NCBI GenBank assembly: GCA_027946365.1
Contig: JAPEUQ010000010.1
Coordinates: forward strand, 1,426,001 to 1,490,000
Direction of reading: 5' to 3'
DNA from: Kalmusia sp. IMI 367209
Taxonomy: Eukaryota; Ascomycota; Dothideomycetes; Pleosporales; Didymosphaeriaceae
DNA: 64,000 nucleotides
The notes below the pieces were generated by a model that searched no databases, was not told the DNA's origin, and saw only the letters and a program-made list of their open reading frames with translations. Within the stretch, counting starts at the first letter, position 1. The number at the start of each line of letters is the position of its first letter. The position numbers and the translations under genes are program-made. Shown here in pieces: positions 10,742 to 22,658 of this stretch.

Positions 10742-13700
10742 TTACACGTTCGAATTGTAAACAGACGAGAACGTCTGAGCCAGTTCTTGCGCCATGGCCA
10801 TCTTTTCCTCGTCGTTGCTGCAGGGTTGAGTCGCCTTGAAACCAAAGACTCCGCTTTCCAATTTTGCGTCACTGGGAAGAGGCGCGGTCACCATCGTCTT
10901 ATTCTTGCCCCCAATCTTCGACTCGATACCAGATGGGATCTGGTGATTGATCGGGAGGCGACCGTTCTTCATGCGCAGCCGCACAAGGACCTGTCCGCTT
11001 GTTTTGTTCTTGAGAACCCAAAGTCTGCCATTGGCGACTTGCTCCCATTTCGATTTGACCACCTTTTTAGCTACAGCTTGCTCAGCCTCGAAAAGGATCT
11101 CGTACTCGTCGCGCTCTTCAGCGGTGAGAAGTGAAAAATCATGTTGCTCGACGTGAGGGGCTGCTTCGTCACCGTCGACTACCGACTCTCCACCACTGGC
11201 TTCAATATCCGATGCCGGGGTCGCAGCACGTGAAGTGAGAGCTGAACTAGATGCAGATGCCACTTTGGGAGCGTTGAGAAAAGAAAAAGGAGACGACGCG
11301 GCCTTTGATGTCGTCGTGGAGGGCTCGGCGGGCGACGGCGAAGCAGGTGTCACACTAAAAGTCGTATTGGACTTTGTCGCAGTACCAAACTTGATAGGGC
11401 TCCCAGGCTTGAATGTCTGGTCCCCAGCAAACGCACTCGGTTTTGGCGGCGCGGACTGCGCAGCTGCGCTGAAGTCAAAAAACTTAAATGGAGTCTTATC
11501 CTTAGGTGTTTGCGATCCACTATTCTGTTGGAAGAAGGATGAGTTCAAGTCGGGCTTGGTCACTTCTTTCTCAGACGATTCCTGTGCGGCTACAGAATCA
11601 TCTCGTGTGATACGGCTGGCTAATGTGCCCAAGCCAGACTTTTTGCGCCTCATAGAATCTTCGAGAGTCTCCGAAGACTCCGACTCTGCATCTACTGTCT
11701 CCTCATGGTTGCGCTTTTTGGATCCTTCTCCGTCCGAAGACTCGGCGGCTTCATCGTCGGTATCATCTTGATTCTGCGACGAAGGCCCGGAAGCCAAGTG
11801 GCTGAACATATTCGAGGAAGGCGACTGCGCAGCCGAAGGGGTGTCTAGTACGGACCTGGCTCCTGCAGCCGAGAGCGCCGGGCTGCCCACTCTCGAGCCA
11901 AAAAGACCTGGTGTTGAAATACCACTCGTAAGACCGTGAGAGCCAGCGTTGCCGTTATTCGTCGATGTGGTTTCGCTCGATACGGTTGAGAACTTGAAAA
12001 TGGGAGCAGCGGACTCGCCTGCCGTCGAAGGCTTGAAAGTAAAAGCAGCAGTGGTTTTTGACTGAGCTGCTGATTGTGCTGCTTGTTCAGCCTCCCGTTG
12101 TGCCTGCTCTGCATCCCATCGAGCTGACCATTCCTCTTTAGTCTCTTCATCGGGATCCCAATCCTCGTCCTCAGCCTTCTTCTTACGGTCGCTCCTCGCC
12201 TGAGAGCCAAATTGGCTAAACAAGCCTACGCTGTTTCCAGGTGCGGAAACGCCAGTGCTGGGCTTGAAGCCGCTAACATCAGGTGTTGAAGATACAGCAA
12301 AGACCGGCTTGAAACCTGTTTGAGATGGGGTTTCCTTGGCCGGCACAGACTTTGTAAACCCTGCAGCCTTGGCCTGGGACACGGCAGTATCATCACTGGC
12401 AGAATTGTTTTGCTTTGTCAAGGCACTTCCGAAGAGTCCAGAGGTGTTTGAAGGCGGAGTAGCCTTAGGGGTTGTGCTAAATAGAACTGATGCCTTGGAA
12501 GCAGGAGTGGTAGGTACCGCATCACTGCGCGCCTTTTTCGTTGGGGATTCATGCTGGTATTCATCCTCGGCGGCTTCAACGGTCTTGCGTTTCATAGATA
12601 AGCTCGATTCTTCTCCGGTAATACCCTTCGCCGCCGCGAGCTGTTTCTTGATGGAATGAATCTTCTTGTTTAGCGCCGAAGTTTCTCGACTGTGCCATCT
12701 AGACAATGAGGACCAGTCTGCAGTCGCGGGCAGCTGCGCGAGTTTCATCCGATAATTCTCGTTTACCTTGGCAAGCTCTGTTGCCAGCACATTGATGTCG
12801 TTGCTCTCGGCGTTCGTAACAACCCAGTTTGGTGGCACGGTGACCTTTCCAATTTTGGGTACAGCAGGCTTATTCGGCGCCTCCACAGTGGGTGCTGACG
12901 TACCAGTCAATACAGCTGGAGATGAGGACGATACTACCTTAGGAGTTTTCGACAAGAATTGACCAAATAAGCCAGCAGACGATGATTGTTGCTTCTCTTG
13001 CTCAGGTACCGGCATAGGGGTTGAGAGGTTCGACGCAGTTACTGATGCATCAGATGCGATAGTAGTGCTGGGTTGATTCTCGAGAGAACGTTGCGCGAAA
13101 GGGTTCGGGGTAGCCGTTTCGGTATGCTCCGCGTCCCGAGACGCGTCCTTACCAGCTGTATTCCTGAAAGATGCTTGTTGCTCCCCGTTAGCAGACACAT
13201 CTGGAGACGCAGATTTCCGAGCTTGGTTTGCAGAACTCTGTCCCGTAAAGAAACTCGAGCTAGTTGTATCGATTTCGGTTCGTTCGTCACTTGTCGATCT
13301 AATGGCGGACTTGTTAGGCTTCTTCGTAATCTTCTTCGGCAAAGTGAAAGCTCCTGGTACAAGAATACTCTTGGAATTGGCTGCATTTCTGAAACCGCGT
13401 TTGAGAATTCTTGACTGAACTCCCAAACGTGTCGAGAATAGGGGCGTGCCATCAAAGAAATGGGTTAAATACCTTGAGTCGGCTGCAGTTTGATTATTGA
13501 GACTGCTTGTGAACATGCTGCCACTGTGCGTGGACATGCCACCACTGCGTGTGAACATGCTGCCATTCATCGGTTTCTTGGAGGACTTGTTAGGATCGAG
13601 TCGAGGTGGAGAGCCTAGCCGGCGTCTTACCCTATTAGGATCTTGCGAAAGAGGGCCCTTGTTCGTCAACACGTTTGTTGTCGTGCTCAACTGAGGTAGG

Positions 13701-15302
13701 ACGTCAACGCAGCCCAACATTGATTGCCACGGGAGAGGGACGCTGATCAAATTCGCCGGGGTGGTGGTGGTGTATGGCGCTTGATTCTGCATAGTAGAAG
13801 TAGAAAGAAAAGGGTGACCTACTGTGGTCGCGGCGATTGAAGGCTGAGATTGCGAAAAGAGGCCAAGACTTGGGGTGCTTGCAGGCGCTGAAGTGCCGGC
13901 GGAATCTTGCTTAGTACTTGCGCCGAAGACAGTGTTTGAAGATGGAGGCGCGGCAGGCTGTGTCGTAGGGTTGCCAAGAGAAAATATTGATGAGGTAGGC
14001 GCAGTTGCTGAATTGTCTGCGGGGGTCTTGTTAAAAAGACTGAAGGGTGTCGTTGTCGTAACAGTCGCTGAGTCGGCTTGCGTGCCTTGCGTGTTTGCGC
14101 CAAGTTTTGCAAAGATACTCCCTGAACTTGAGCTCGGTGGTGCAGCAGAGCCAACGCTACCAAATAGCGAGGGTTTTGCTGTGTCGGAAGTGCTCGAGGC
14201 ACCCGTGCCAAAGCCACTAAACACATTGCTCTGCGCGGTAGCGTTGGTGTTCAGAAAACTACTCTGAGATGGTACTGTAGACGCATTGTTCGTTGTAGGG
14301 TTGCTGAACAAGCCACTAGAAGCGGTAGTAGTTGCCGGATCCTTCGCAGCAGCACCGAGGAAGGAGAAGCCGTTGGAAGTGTCTGTGGCAAAGACACTAT
14401 TCTGTGCAGAGGTAGCAGGTTGCTGTTGCGATGGCTGACTATTGAAGAAGCTGACGGGCTGCTTTTGTGACGGCTGGCTATTGAACAAGCTGACGGAACT
14501 CTGTTGCGATGGCTGGCTGCTGAAAAGGCTGGGCTGCTGTTGCGCTGGCTGCTTGTTGAACAAGGAAGCCTCGCCACTTCCCGAGGAAGCGACAGCAGGC
14601 GTAGCCACCGATGCTGAGAAGCCGGGTGCGACCTTGCCGAAATCAAAGGTAGGGTTCGCGTTGAAGGGTGTGCTAGCGTTGCTGTTGGCTCCGCCGAATG
14701 CTGGAAATGAAGCACTCGCAAAGTTACCGCTTGGCGTCCAAGGCTGCGCAGGTGGGAAGCTGTTGGTCGCGTTGGCGCCTGATGCATTGCCGAATATGCT
14801 CCCACCAGTGTTGCTTTGTAACTGCGGCTGCGAAGGCGCGGCAAAGGGATTTGAGATGCTGGGGCTAGGAGCGTCGCTGGGGCCAAAGTTGAACGAGGTC
14901 GAGGGCGGATTTGCAGCAAATGCATTACCGAGACCCTGTGCACATAGGTTAGAGAATGTTTGCATGCTCATCGGGTGATGCGGTTGTGCGAATGCATGTG
15001 CGTCGTTGCGAGCAGCTGCCCGGTTCAGAGCGTGTCGGCGCGACTTACAGAGGTGGTGCCCGGCGGTCGTCGAGATCCCTTTGCAGACTTTATCCTGGCG
15101 AAAAAAAGTCAGTGGCCATGCGCGACATACGTATGCGTCCTGCGCGAGCACAGCGGGACGGTATCGGGTGGAGCACTCACTTTCGCGCGGCCATTTGCGC
15201 GGCCGTCGCTTTTTTGGGTTCGTCGGCCTCATCACCCAAGTCCACGTACTCTTCGCCCCGCCTGCCATGGGTGAAGGCGCTCGTACGCTTGCTGCTCGAC
15301 AT
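10742..15302 (-). CDS. NUP2: Nup2-type FG nucleoporin with C-terminal Ran-binding domain
   Basis: Exons 15302-15181, 15094-15049 and 14935-10742 join to 1453 residues; introns are 86 and 113 bp with strong signals. The first exon encodes a charged N-terminus ending in DEPKKATAAQMAARK, and exon 2 adds IKSAKGSRRPPGTTS. This Nup50/Nup2-like start is expected to bind importin alpha. Long Ser/Thr/Gln-rich stretches follow with FG, GLFG-like, SLFG and SLFN/SFFN repeats. A middle segment has charged KR-rich patches, including a coiled-coil-like part near KMKLAQLPATADWSSL. The last ~135 residues form a RanBP1-like domain (EERDEYEILFEAEQAV ... GRLWVLKN ... VRLRMKNGRLPINHQI). Size and layout match the long Nup2 of filamentous ascomycetes rather than the shorter yeast protein. 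Role: nuclear basket, importin-alpha/Ran traffic. One possible extra 36 bp intron lies at 13787-13822. Confidence 0.9.
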
Positions 15303-17712
15303 GGCAAGTTGCTTACCGTGCGCGGTGGTGTTTGTGGAGAGCAAAACAAAGCAGGCACGTTAGGGACTTGCACCTTTCTGGTGGGCTCGTGCGTTGAAAC
15401 GTCAGGCTAGCGCGCCTTGGCGCCGGGGCAACATCGCGAGGAGCATCTCTCACTCGATTTCTGACATGCATCGAGAAATCCTCGGATATATGTATTACTA
15501 AACATCGAAAGATTTGTACGTAGTTTAAAGGAGAGTAAACTAAAAAAGATAGCAGCGGTTCCCTCCTGCTTTTTAACTTGAAAGGCGTGTTAAAAGGTGG
15601 TGACAGTATGATCCTCGGATGATTATCTGAGAGCCATTTCCTGCAATGACCGAGCACGTGCTGTGGCCTGGGTTATCTTTTGCAGGCCATGAGTACATCT
15701 CGCAAATTCACGCTTCTTTCTCGTACGCTGTACTATCCACGGCATATAGAAACCCTCCTATCAATTGCCAAGTAAACTCGTCGCATAGACGTTCTTGTCA
15801 TACTATGTATAAGCATTCACCTATGCCGTTTATTCAAAGTGGTTCAGAGCTTCTACAACGTGTCGCTTCCTTCCGCTGCTTCAACACCTTGCGTCCATCT
15901 TCTGGTTTTGATATATCATTTTTATGGTATTGTAACCCAACACGACACGCAACCGTAGACTTCTAGATAGCGTATCCATTCATCACGTACCACATATAGC
16001 CGGAGAAGATAGACAGTTGCGTCCAACTTTGTTTGTGAAATAGCCTTGCACATGCCAGAGTCGATCATAAAGCCGGATCAGCCATAAAAACGTATGAATG
16101 TGGTGCTTAACAAGGATGGCATGGTCTCGAGACTAGGATCGACGTGCAGGATTATCTGAATGGACCAACTCGCAGCTTGACTAAGCAACTATGTCCTCAG
16201 GCTTATAAAGATGGCACGGTAGTTGTTACTTGCTCGTTTTGAACTACATGAATGGACCTGGGGTAACGCCTAAGCTTTCAAACACGGAGGGCTGTGGCTC
16301 CTAGCCGGCCCCTGGTCCATGCTCCTCGGGCGTCTTTCCGCAGATCGCGAAGCAACTTGAAGCTAAGCATCTTTAAATCTTCCACGACAAAAAAATTCCA
16401 TGTCACAACCTTGCAATTGCGATTTTGCACCACACTGCGACCTTGATTTGTGTGAATCGCTCGGACGGCCCATATGCCGAGTATCCGAACGCATAGGGGC
16501 TTGTTACACATCTCCGGCGGCGAGAAAGCATCACGTGTACAAACTCCGGTTGAATCACACGCCTCGAAACTTTGCTCAGTAAACGACTTCGAATACGTCT
16601 CCGTCCCTCGAATGCTGAGTGTGACCGGTGCGCCCGACGGAGCACACGAGGATCATAGACACAGAAGGCCGTTGCCTAGAACCGCCTGTTCCGGTCCTTT
16701 ATACGCTGTCGCTCGATAGCCTGAGGTTGCGAAAAACAGGAGTTATGCAGGGACTCGGCCGTATCTGCACAGCGTGTCTCCGTTGCGTATTCGGTGCCCC
16801 ACGACTGATTCATCCATATGGTGCACAACAAGATGCAAGAGACGTGGATGCATCGAAGGACTTTTGTGGCATGACGTAGCGCGACGCTACGGACTTCGCT
16901 TGCTCGTGGAGGGCCTTTGGTTGACCAGTGCTCCTGCCCTACCCCGCGTTTCTCCTGTTTCTGAGCGGCACGCTCGTAGCAATTCTCAGATCGAGACGGT
17001 GTCTTCCTCGTAATCACGACGTGTGTCACCTTCTTTCATAATCATGGGAGGGTTGCTGCTCGGCATGCGCAAGCAGTGGCGGCGTTCCCACATTCACTGA
17101 ACGGCGTACTGGTGCATACGCACTTCATTCTGAATTCTATCGGCGTGACTCGCAGTTACTTTCCTATCTACGAGTCAGCTCTCGTACGTTTCATTCACAC
17201 CGCCGGTTTTCCGTCTTGCCCACGATTCTGCGGCGTCTACGCGAAGTAGAAAATCGTCGATCCTATCCTGGTAGCCATCTCAGAACGCGTCCCGCAACCT
17301 TGGCCTTGGGTACTTTCTAAGCCTCAAAATCCCTCACAGCAGCACTAAAACCCTACGTGGTTAATTAACGCAACAAAGTCCGACGCGGTATCGGAAACGT
17401 CGTACAATTGCCGCCTGCGGGTTGCCCCCGACTCAGAATTGTGACGTCGTATGATATGTGAAGCATCGTGAGGTGAGGGCGGCGCGCATGTGACGGATGC
17501 TGATTAGTCCGAGTATGCGACTTCTGGCAGCCTCGAATCCTTTGAACACACCCCGCACGGTCTCGAGCCGCTCCTCAAAATTCTCTCCCTTTCTCGCATT
17601 CGTAACTAAGAAAGACTTACTTATTCTTCGGACATTTCTTCCTGTTGCCTTTTTTTTTCTCCACAGCCCTCCGCACCCCTACAGTTTCTTACTCCGATTT
17701 CTTTGGTACACG
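15303..17712. other. long spacer without supported gene
   Basis: It spans the divergent promoters of the nucleoporin gene and the F-box-like gene. Open frames at 15646-15966, 16278-16645 and 16676-17029 on both strands overlap each other and show no domain, signal peptide or splice logic. An ATG at 17497 is in frame with the downstream gene but is probably leader sequence. Confidence 0.5.
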
Positions 17713-19140
17713 ATGCCTGTACCGCATCTTCCCGTCGAGATCCACACCATCATATCTTCCCACGTCGCTAGAAAAGACTTGCCCAGTTATCGAAGCGCGA
17801 GCAAAACATTTGCTGACATCGGCGCGCGATTCCTCTTTAGAGACCTTGTTCTTCATGCTAGTTACGATAGTCTCAACCGCATCAAGAATGTAGGATGCCA
17901 CAACGAACTGAGAGATACTGTTCATACAGTTGAATGGGATACAAGCACTCTCAATCTAGATGCATGGGACTTTAACGACTGGAAAAATCGTATTCGCGGA
18001 CTCAGAAGGCACGAATTAGCGGCGCTACAGCAGACCTGGCAGACGGAACTTTTGGATCAGAACACTATAAGAGAACACATGCACCGTTTTCTACTAAAAG
18101 AGTACCAAAGGTACGAGTCATTACTAGCAGAAGAGCAAGAGGTGCAATTTCGCCACCTGTGGAACTTGGAAGATCATCTCGCTCGATTTCCTCGGCTAAA
18201 GAACATCGTTGTCAGTAAAAGGCAGCACGCATCGCTCGACGCGGATTTCGATCGGAAAGGTCCCCGATTCACCGAATTAGTGAAGAGGGGTATGCTTGGT
18301 CAGCACTGTCGTGCTCCCTACAAGCATAATGAGGACATGTTTCCGCTTGTCGTTGCACTTGGCGTTGCCCAATCGTCCACACATCAAATTGAAGCCAAGA
18401 ACCTGAACTTTGGAGTCTTTAGCCAAGGCGCTTATACCGAACACCTACAGAACATTGACGTCTCGCATATCACACGATTAAATCTACGCTTCTCAATGAC
18501 CTCTCCTTCTTCGGACCCTCTCGAGTCCAGCATGAGCATCATGAACTGCAAGCGTGTCTTGCAGCAAGGTAATCTGAAAGATTTCCTTCAGAAGTTCAAA
18601 ACCCTACAAGCGCTCAGTTTGGACTTTGATGTACGCTCGCACGGAAATGGGCGCGCACCTGTAAACCTTCAAGACGTATTCTCAATAGACCACGTCTGGC
18701 CTCAACTGCGAGAACTCGCAATCTACCATGTCGACACCTCCGCCTCAACCTTCACGCACCTTATCTCCGCCCACTCTGCCACCTTGAAGGACCTCGCCCT
18801 GGGCGACCTCTGCCTTGATCCCCCCGGGTCCTGGGAAGCCCTGCTCACAAACATCCAGCCCGAACTTGCTCTGGACAGCGCTACTTTCGAATACTTCCTT
18901 TTTGACGCTCGGATCGAAAATTTCTTAAGAGGAAGGAGCGCGATGATTGGATGGTATTGTGACAGCCAAGAGTGCGTCGAAGAGACCTCTGATCTAGGAG
19001 AAAGGCTAGAGAGATATATGGTGGAAGGGGGCCATTGTCCGTTGAGGGAGCAGAGGAAGATTGCCAGGGTTGTGGGGAGACTGGAAACCCAGAGAGTGGA
19101 CGATTGGGTACATAATCGGCATGTTTCGTTGCTGACTTGA
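17713..19140 (+). CDS. F-box-like protein of unknown target
   Basis: Single exon of 475 residues from the ATG at 17713 (MPVPHLPVEIHTIISSHV). An in-frame ATG at 17497 would add 72 residues that look like translated leader, so I prefer the internal start. Residues of about 4-45 fit an F-box: LPVEIHTIISSHVARKDL followed by SYRSASKTFADIGARFLFRDLVL. The remainder is a divergent substrate-binding part with leucine-rich pieces such as FKTLQALSLDFDV and WPQLRELAIYHV. Fungal proteins of this type usually serve as SCF ubiquitin-ligase adaptors or remain uncharacterised. I cannot name a substrate. Confidence 0.72.
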   Translation: MPVPHLPVEIHTIISSHVARKDLPSYRSASKTFADIGARFLFRDLVLHASYDSLNRIKNVGCHNELRDTVHTVEWDTSTLNLDAWDFNDWKNRIRGLRRHELAALQQTWQTELLDQNTIREHMHRFLLKEYQRYESLLAEEQEVQFRHLWNLEDHLARFPRLKNIVVSKRQHASLDADFDRKGPRFTELVKRGMLGQHCRAPYKHNEDMFPLVVALGVAQSSTHQIEAKNLNFGVFSQGAYTEHLQNIDVSHITRLNLRFSMTSPSSDPLESSMSIMNCKRVLQQGNLKDFLQKFKTLQALSLDFDVRSHGNGRAPVNLQDVFSIDHVWPQLRELAIYHVDTSASTFTHLISAHSATLKDLALGDLCLDPPGSWEALLTNIQPELALDSATFEYFLFDARIENFLRGRSAMIGWYCDSQECVEETSDLGERLERYMVEGGHCPLREQRKIARVVGRLETQRVDDWVHNRHVSLLT

Positions 19141-19392
19141 AAACGGATAGCGATGGGTTCACTGTTCCCAGCCGCACATCTACTCCTCTGTTTCCCCAAT
19201 TCAAGCCGCGATTTTGACGTTTGCCAAACGAAATCGACATCGAACCAAGGGACACTCTCTACCGCTTGCACACCTTTACATTTGAATCCACTGTGCAGGG
19301 TGTCACATAATATTATTTGCCATCTCCAATAGGCAGGTTGTTGAAGCTACGCATAGCTAAGCTAAGGTGTTCGGCTTGATGATGGGATTGCA

Positions 19393-19406
19393 TTTTTTTT
19401 TTTTTT
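19393..19406. repeat. poly-T run
   Basis: Fourteen consecutive T residues in the 530 bp spacer between the F-box-like gene and the Mak32-like gene. Nothing else is seen in that spacer. Confidence 0.8.
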
Positions 19407-19673
19407 GGATATTATTTGTTATCATAGGTAGATACCCACCTCACAGGAAATTCAACTTTCTTGAACTAATCAGTAATCACACTCACACATATCCGACTAT
19501 ATATAACGGAGCAATTCATCTCTAAGTTTCGTGAAAAGCTCGTCAGAGGAATATGGTGGCGTAGATACCGCTGACTAATCTACCCTTATACGCTTTGATT
19601 GGCCGAACCCGCAAAGCATCGCTTTCCTCAACAGCGCCTTCAACCACACCTCATACCGACCACCAATTCTAAA

Positions 19674-20771
19674 ATGCCCAAGTTTACACCAAACATATCA
19701 TGTGTATCTCTGGGCATGGTCATTATCGATGAAATCCACATGCCCCATCGCGAGCCCCTACTTGAAGTCATCGGCGGCTCAGCAACATTCGTCACCCTAG
19801 GCCAACGCCTTTTCGCCCGAGATTCATCAGAAGTCGGTTGTCTCGTCATCGCAGGCGACGACTTCCCGTCATCAGTCAAGCGAATCATAGAACACTGGGG
19901 CACGACTACGGTTTTCAAACCGCGAGAGGGTAAGCCATCATCGCGCGGTAAATTAGTCTACAGGGACGATACGTTTAGTGGTAAGTACCCACGATCAAAA
20001 GCCAAATATATGGGGGCTAATGATAGTAAAGCAAAAACTTTCGAGTATACACAGCCTCCCTTACGCGCTTCCCCCTCGGATCTCGTCTCCACGCCATTAC
20101 TCCATGCCAAAGCCTTCCACCTCTTTGGTACCCCTACCGAGATTTTGACTCAAGTCCCCAACCTAATGCACCTTCGCGAAAGAACCGGCATCCGCGAGCG
20201 CCCTTTGATTGTCTGGGAACCGCTGCCTGCGTCTTGTACGCGGCAGCATTACGAGGATTTTCTCGCCGCATGTAAGCTCGCCGACATATTTTCGCCTAAT
20301 CACCTCGAGCTTGCTGCACTATTTGGAAGGACATTGTGCGAGCAGTTTGATAGGCAAGAATCAGAGCAGTGGGGTCAAATGATAGTAGACGCAGGTGTCG
20401 GATCCAATGGTGACGGCATGGTCATTACGCGCGCAGGCGAGCATGGCTCTTTAATCATGTCCCGCGATTCGAGACCAATCTGGCTTCCTGCATATTATGG
20501 GAATGGCTCACCGAAAGTTATCGATCCCACTGGCGCAGGAAACGCTTTTCTGGGCGGGTATATCGCTGGATGGCAGCATCATGGGAACGTAGTAGAGGCG
20601 GTATACCATGGCCATGTGGCGGCAAGTTTTGCGCTTGAACAGATCGGGCTGCCGGAAGTGAATATGGCGGGTGCGGAAGTTGTGTGTAACGGCATTGAGG
20701 TTCATAATCGGTTGGAGGAGTATAAGAGGAATTTTTGTGAGGTAGAAATTAGGTCAGAGAGGGTACTTTGA
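19674..20771 (+). CDS. MAK32: Mak32-like pfkB-family protein
   Basis: Exons 19674-19980 and 20032-20771. The 51 bp intron (GTAAGT, GCTAAT branch, AG) is a multiple of three and has no stop, so an unspliced frame also exists; splicing joins TFS to AKTFEYTQPPLR, which fits the family better. The protein has about 348 residues. It begins with a ribokinase-like strand (CVSLGMVIIDEIHMP) and IGGSATFVTLGQRL, and carries a DPTGAGNAFLGGY signature near the C-terminus. That position is the catalytic Asp of pfkB sugar kinases but is Asn here, as I recall for yeast Mak32. Yeast Mak32 is known for supporting maintenance of the L-A dsRNA virus; its substrate is not established. Sugar-kinase activity should not be assumed. 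Confidence 0.82.
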   Translation: MPKFTPNISCVSLGMVIIDEIHMPHREPLLEVIGGSATFVTLGQRLFARDSSEVGCLVIAGDDFPSSVKRIIEHWGTTTVFKPREGKPSSRGKLVYRDDTFSGKYPRSKAKYMGANDSKAKTFEYTQPPLRASPSDLVSTPLLHAKAFHLFGTPTEILTQVPNLMHLRERTGIRERPLIVWEPLPASCTRQHYEDFLAACKLADIFSPNHLELAALFGRTLCEQFDRQESEQWGQMIVDAGVGSNGDGMVITRAGEHGSLIMSRDSRPIWLPAYYGNGSPKVIDPTGAGNAFLGGYIAGWQHHGNVVEAVYHGHVAASFALEQIGLPEVNMAGAEVVCNGIEVHNRLEEYKRNFCEVEIRSERVL

Positions 20772-20919
20772 GGGGTAGAATGCAATAATCAAATGTCGTG
20801 ATGAGATATGGGAGTTAAGTGAACATAATACACAGTAAAGTACTCTAGAAGCAAGAGTTCAATATCAGTAAATATAGACCTAAAGAAGGCCAACGCTACG
20901 TCATAAATCAACAGCGCCC

Positions 20920-21330
20920 ATGTCTAAGACGGCACGAAATTGCGCCCCTGAAGTGTTCAATCACGCTCCTCGAGACACGTGCTCGGAAATGTGGTCCTTA
21001 GGACGTATGTTTCCCGAAATGTGGACCGGCCTGAAAGGCGGCATGGTCGCTGAGTTGTATGGGCTCCTTGAGGGCAACGGTATTTCGTCGTCATCTTATC
21101 ATCTCAATATTGAGGCCACGTTCCAGTGGATGGAGCACTTGGAGTCAAAGCCAATGTTGGAAGACAGCCCTCCCCGTGATTGCGTTGAACAACTTCTTGT
21201 CGAAAATAAGATATTCGGTGGACTGCGCGTCAGCTGCTTGTAGGAGTTGATGCTGTGAACGACGACCCTGAGAGTAAGTATTCGTTTTCTGGCCACTGTT
21301 GTATATCAGATTTGGTATCAACCGAGAGTG
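20920..21330 (+). pseudogene. decayed protein-kinase C-terminal fragment
   Basis: The + frame from 20920 reads TARNCAPEVFNHAPRD and SEMWSLGRMFPEMWTG, matching kinase subdomains VIII-IX (APE motif and the DxWSxG helix, with E for D). The catalytic and nucleotide-binding lobes are absent. Around 21205-21210 the kinase-like reading passes into the next frame, where IRWTARQLL and the tail DPESKYSFSGHCCISD follow. A single-base indel in an A-rich stretch explains this. The fragment is flanked by AT-rich sequence and is best read as a relic of a longer fungal kinase gene. Confidence 0.65.
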
Positions 21331-22658
21331 TTGTCTCGGGTGAATATCTATCCTCTCCATTCGCACCGCCCACTTTGGGTAAAAATCACGATGATATTAC
21401 CCTTAGGAAGGAAGTTGGTATACCCAGCAGTCGAAGGGGCGTTCACACTCCGATGCTACCAACCACAAACTTTTATCCCCACAAAGATATTCCAGCGAAG
21501 ATGTACAATACTAGAATCAATGCGCTGCATTGCTTCTACTACTCCATAATTATATCTCCAGAATGGAAGTTTCTTATTATCGGTGGGTGCTTGGCCGCTT
21601 CCCATTCTCTCCTTCGCGGCCATACTCACTTTCACGTGAGTGTATATAATGTGGATCCGTTCTTAAATCTAACTAGCCTTATTCAAGTATTATGCGATGC
21701 TTGCTTGCCCCTCAGCAATTGGCTCAAATATCCTACGACGATAGTGAATCTTTGCATGTTGGCAAATCGGAACGGGTTCGGTAACAGTTGACTCTTGTCA
21801 GTTTTTTTCGCTGTAAGTCATATGATGCTATAACACTTGATCTTTGGATCGAACACAACGATGAACATCTCGTTCAATTTTTAGTTAATAGAAGGCTTCA
21901 GCAAGAATGCTGTATTGAAATTTAGAGAATATGCTCAGTAATAACATATGTGAGAAGTAGACTCTTTAAGACAATAGTGGATTTGATGTTAGCGAAGGAG
22001 AAAAGACGTAAAACCAAGTAGCAACGCGTCATTCCTGCATATATATCTTATATGATCTATATTCCTAATTATAAGTCTAGTATTCTTAATTCCAGCCAGC
22101 CTCGATCGTGAGGATTTGAGGAGTTATATGAATGCAGGTAATATTGGACAATCGCAGTTCCATTAACTCATTGTGACTCCCACTGCATATTCGCTACAAT
22201 TCGCAGGCTCGGGACGCGCTCATCTACGGTATGTAAGCACCGCTTTATGTTAGATATCTACACTCAAAGAGCAAATTTTAAGAACAGTTCCATTTATGTT
22301 ACATGCACCCCAAGTTATTCCACATTCCTCAGACTCGCCCCCGTATTGTAGATGTTCATAATCTTACTCCATCATCTAGATGCTGACGAGAACAAGTGTA
22401 GAATCTTGTGCACGCGGTAGATTTCATGTGTGCTGTTGAAAACGTTGCGGACTCGCTACCGTACAATACATCCACACGGAACACTTCAAGAGAACCCCTT
22501 GACGTTACCTAACCTATCCCACTAACGCCGAATTTGTGCTTAGAAAAATCTACTCCTATCAAGCCTGGTGGCGGAACATCTCAAGTCATCTAGTTACTCT
22601 ACCGAAGCCTGAGCCATGCTCAGGAAAACCCACCCTTCGCAAGGCGTGGCAGGATACT
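21331..22658. other. AT-rich gene-free stretch
   Basis: No supported gene. The composition turns AT-rich, mainly from about 21780 to 22110. The + frame from 22536 to 23018 overlaps the opposite-strand CTD-like gene and is its shadow. Confidence 0.5.

Noticed and set aside
11235..14978. Long plus-strand and alternate-frame ORFs within the nucleoporin gene
   Set aside because: Low-complexity codon use on the coding strand opens antisense frames; they are shadows of the FG-repeat exon.
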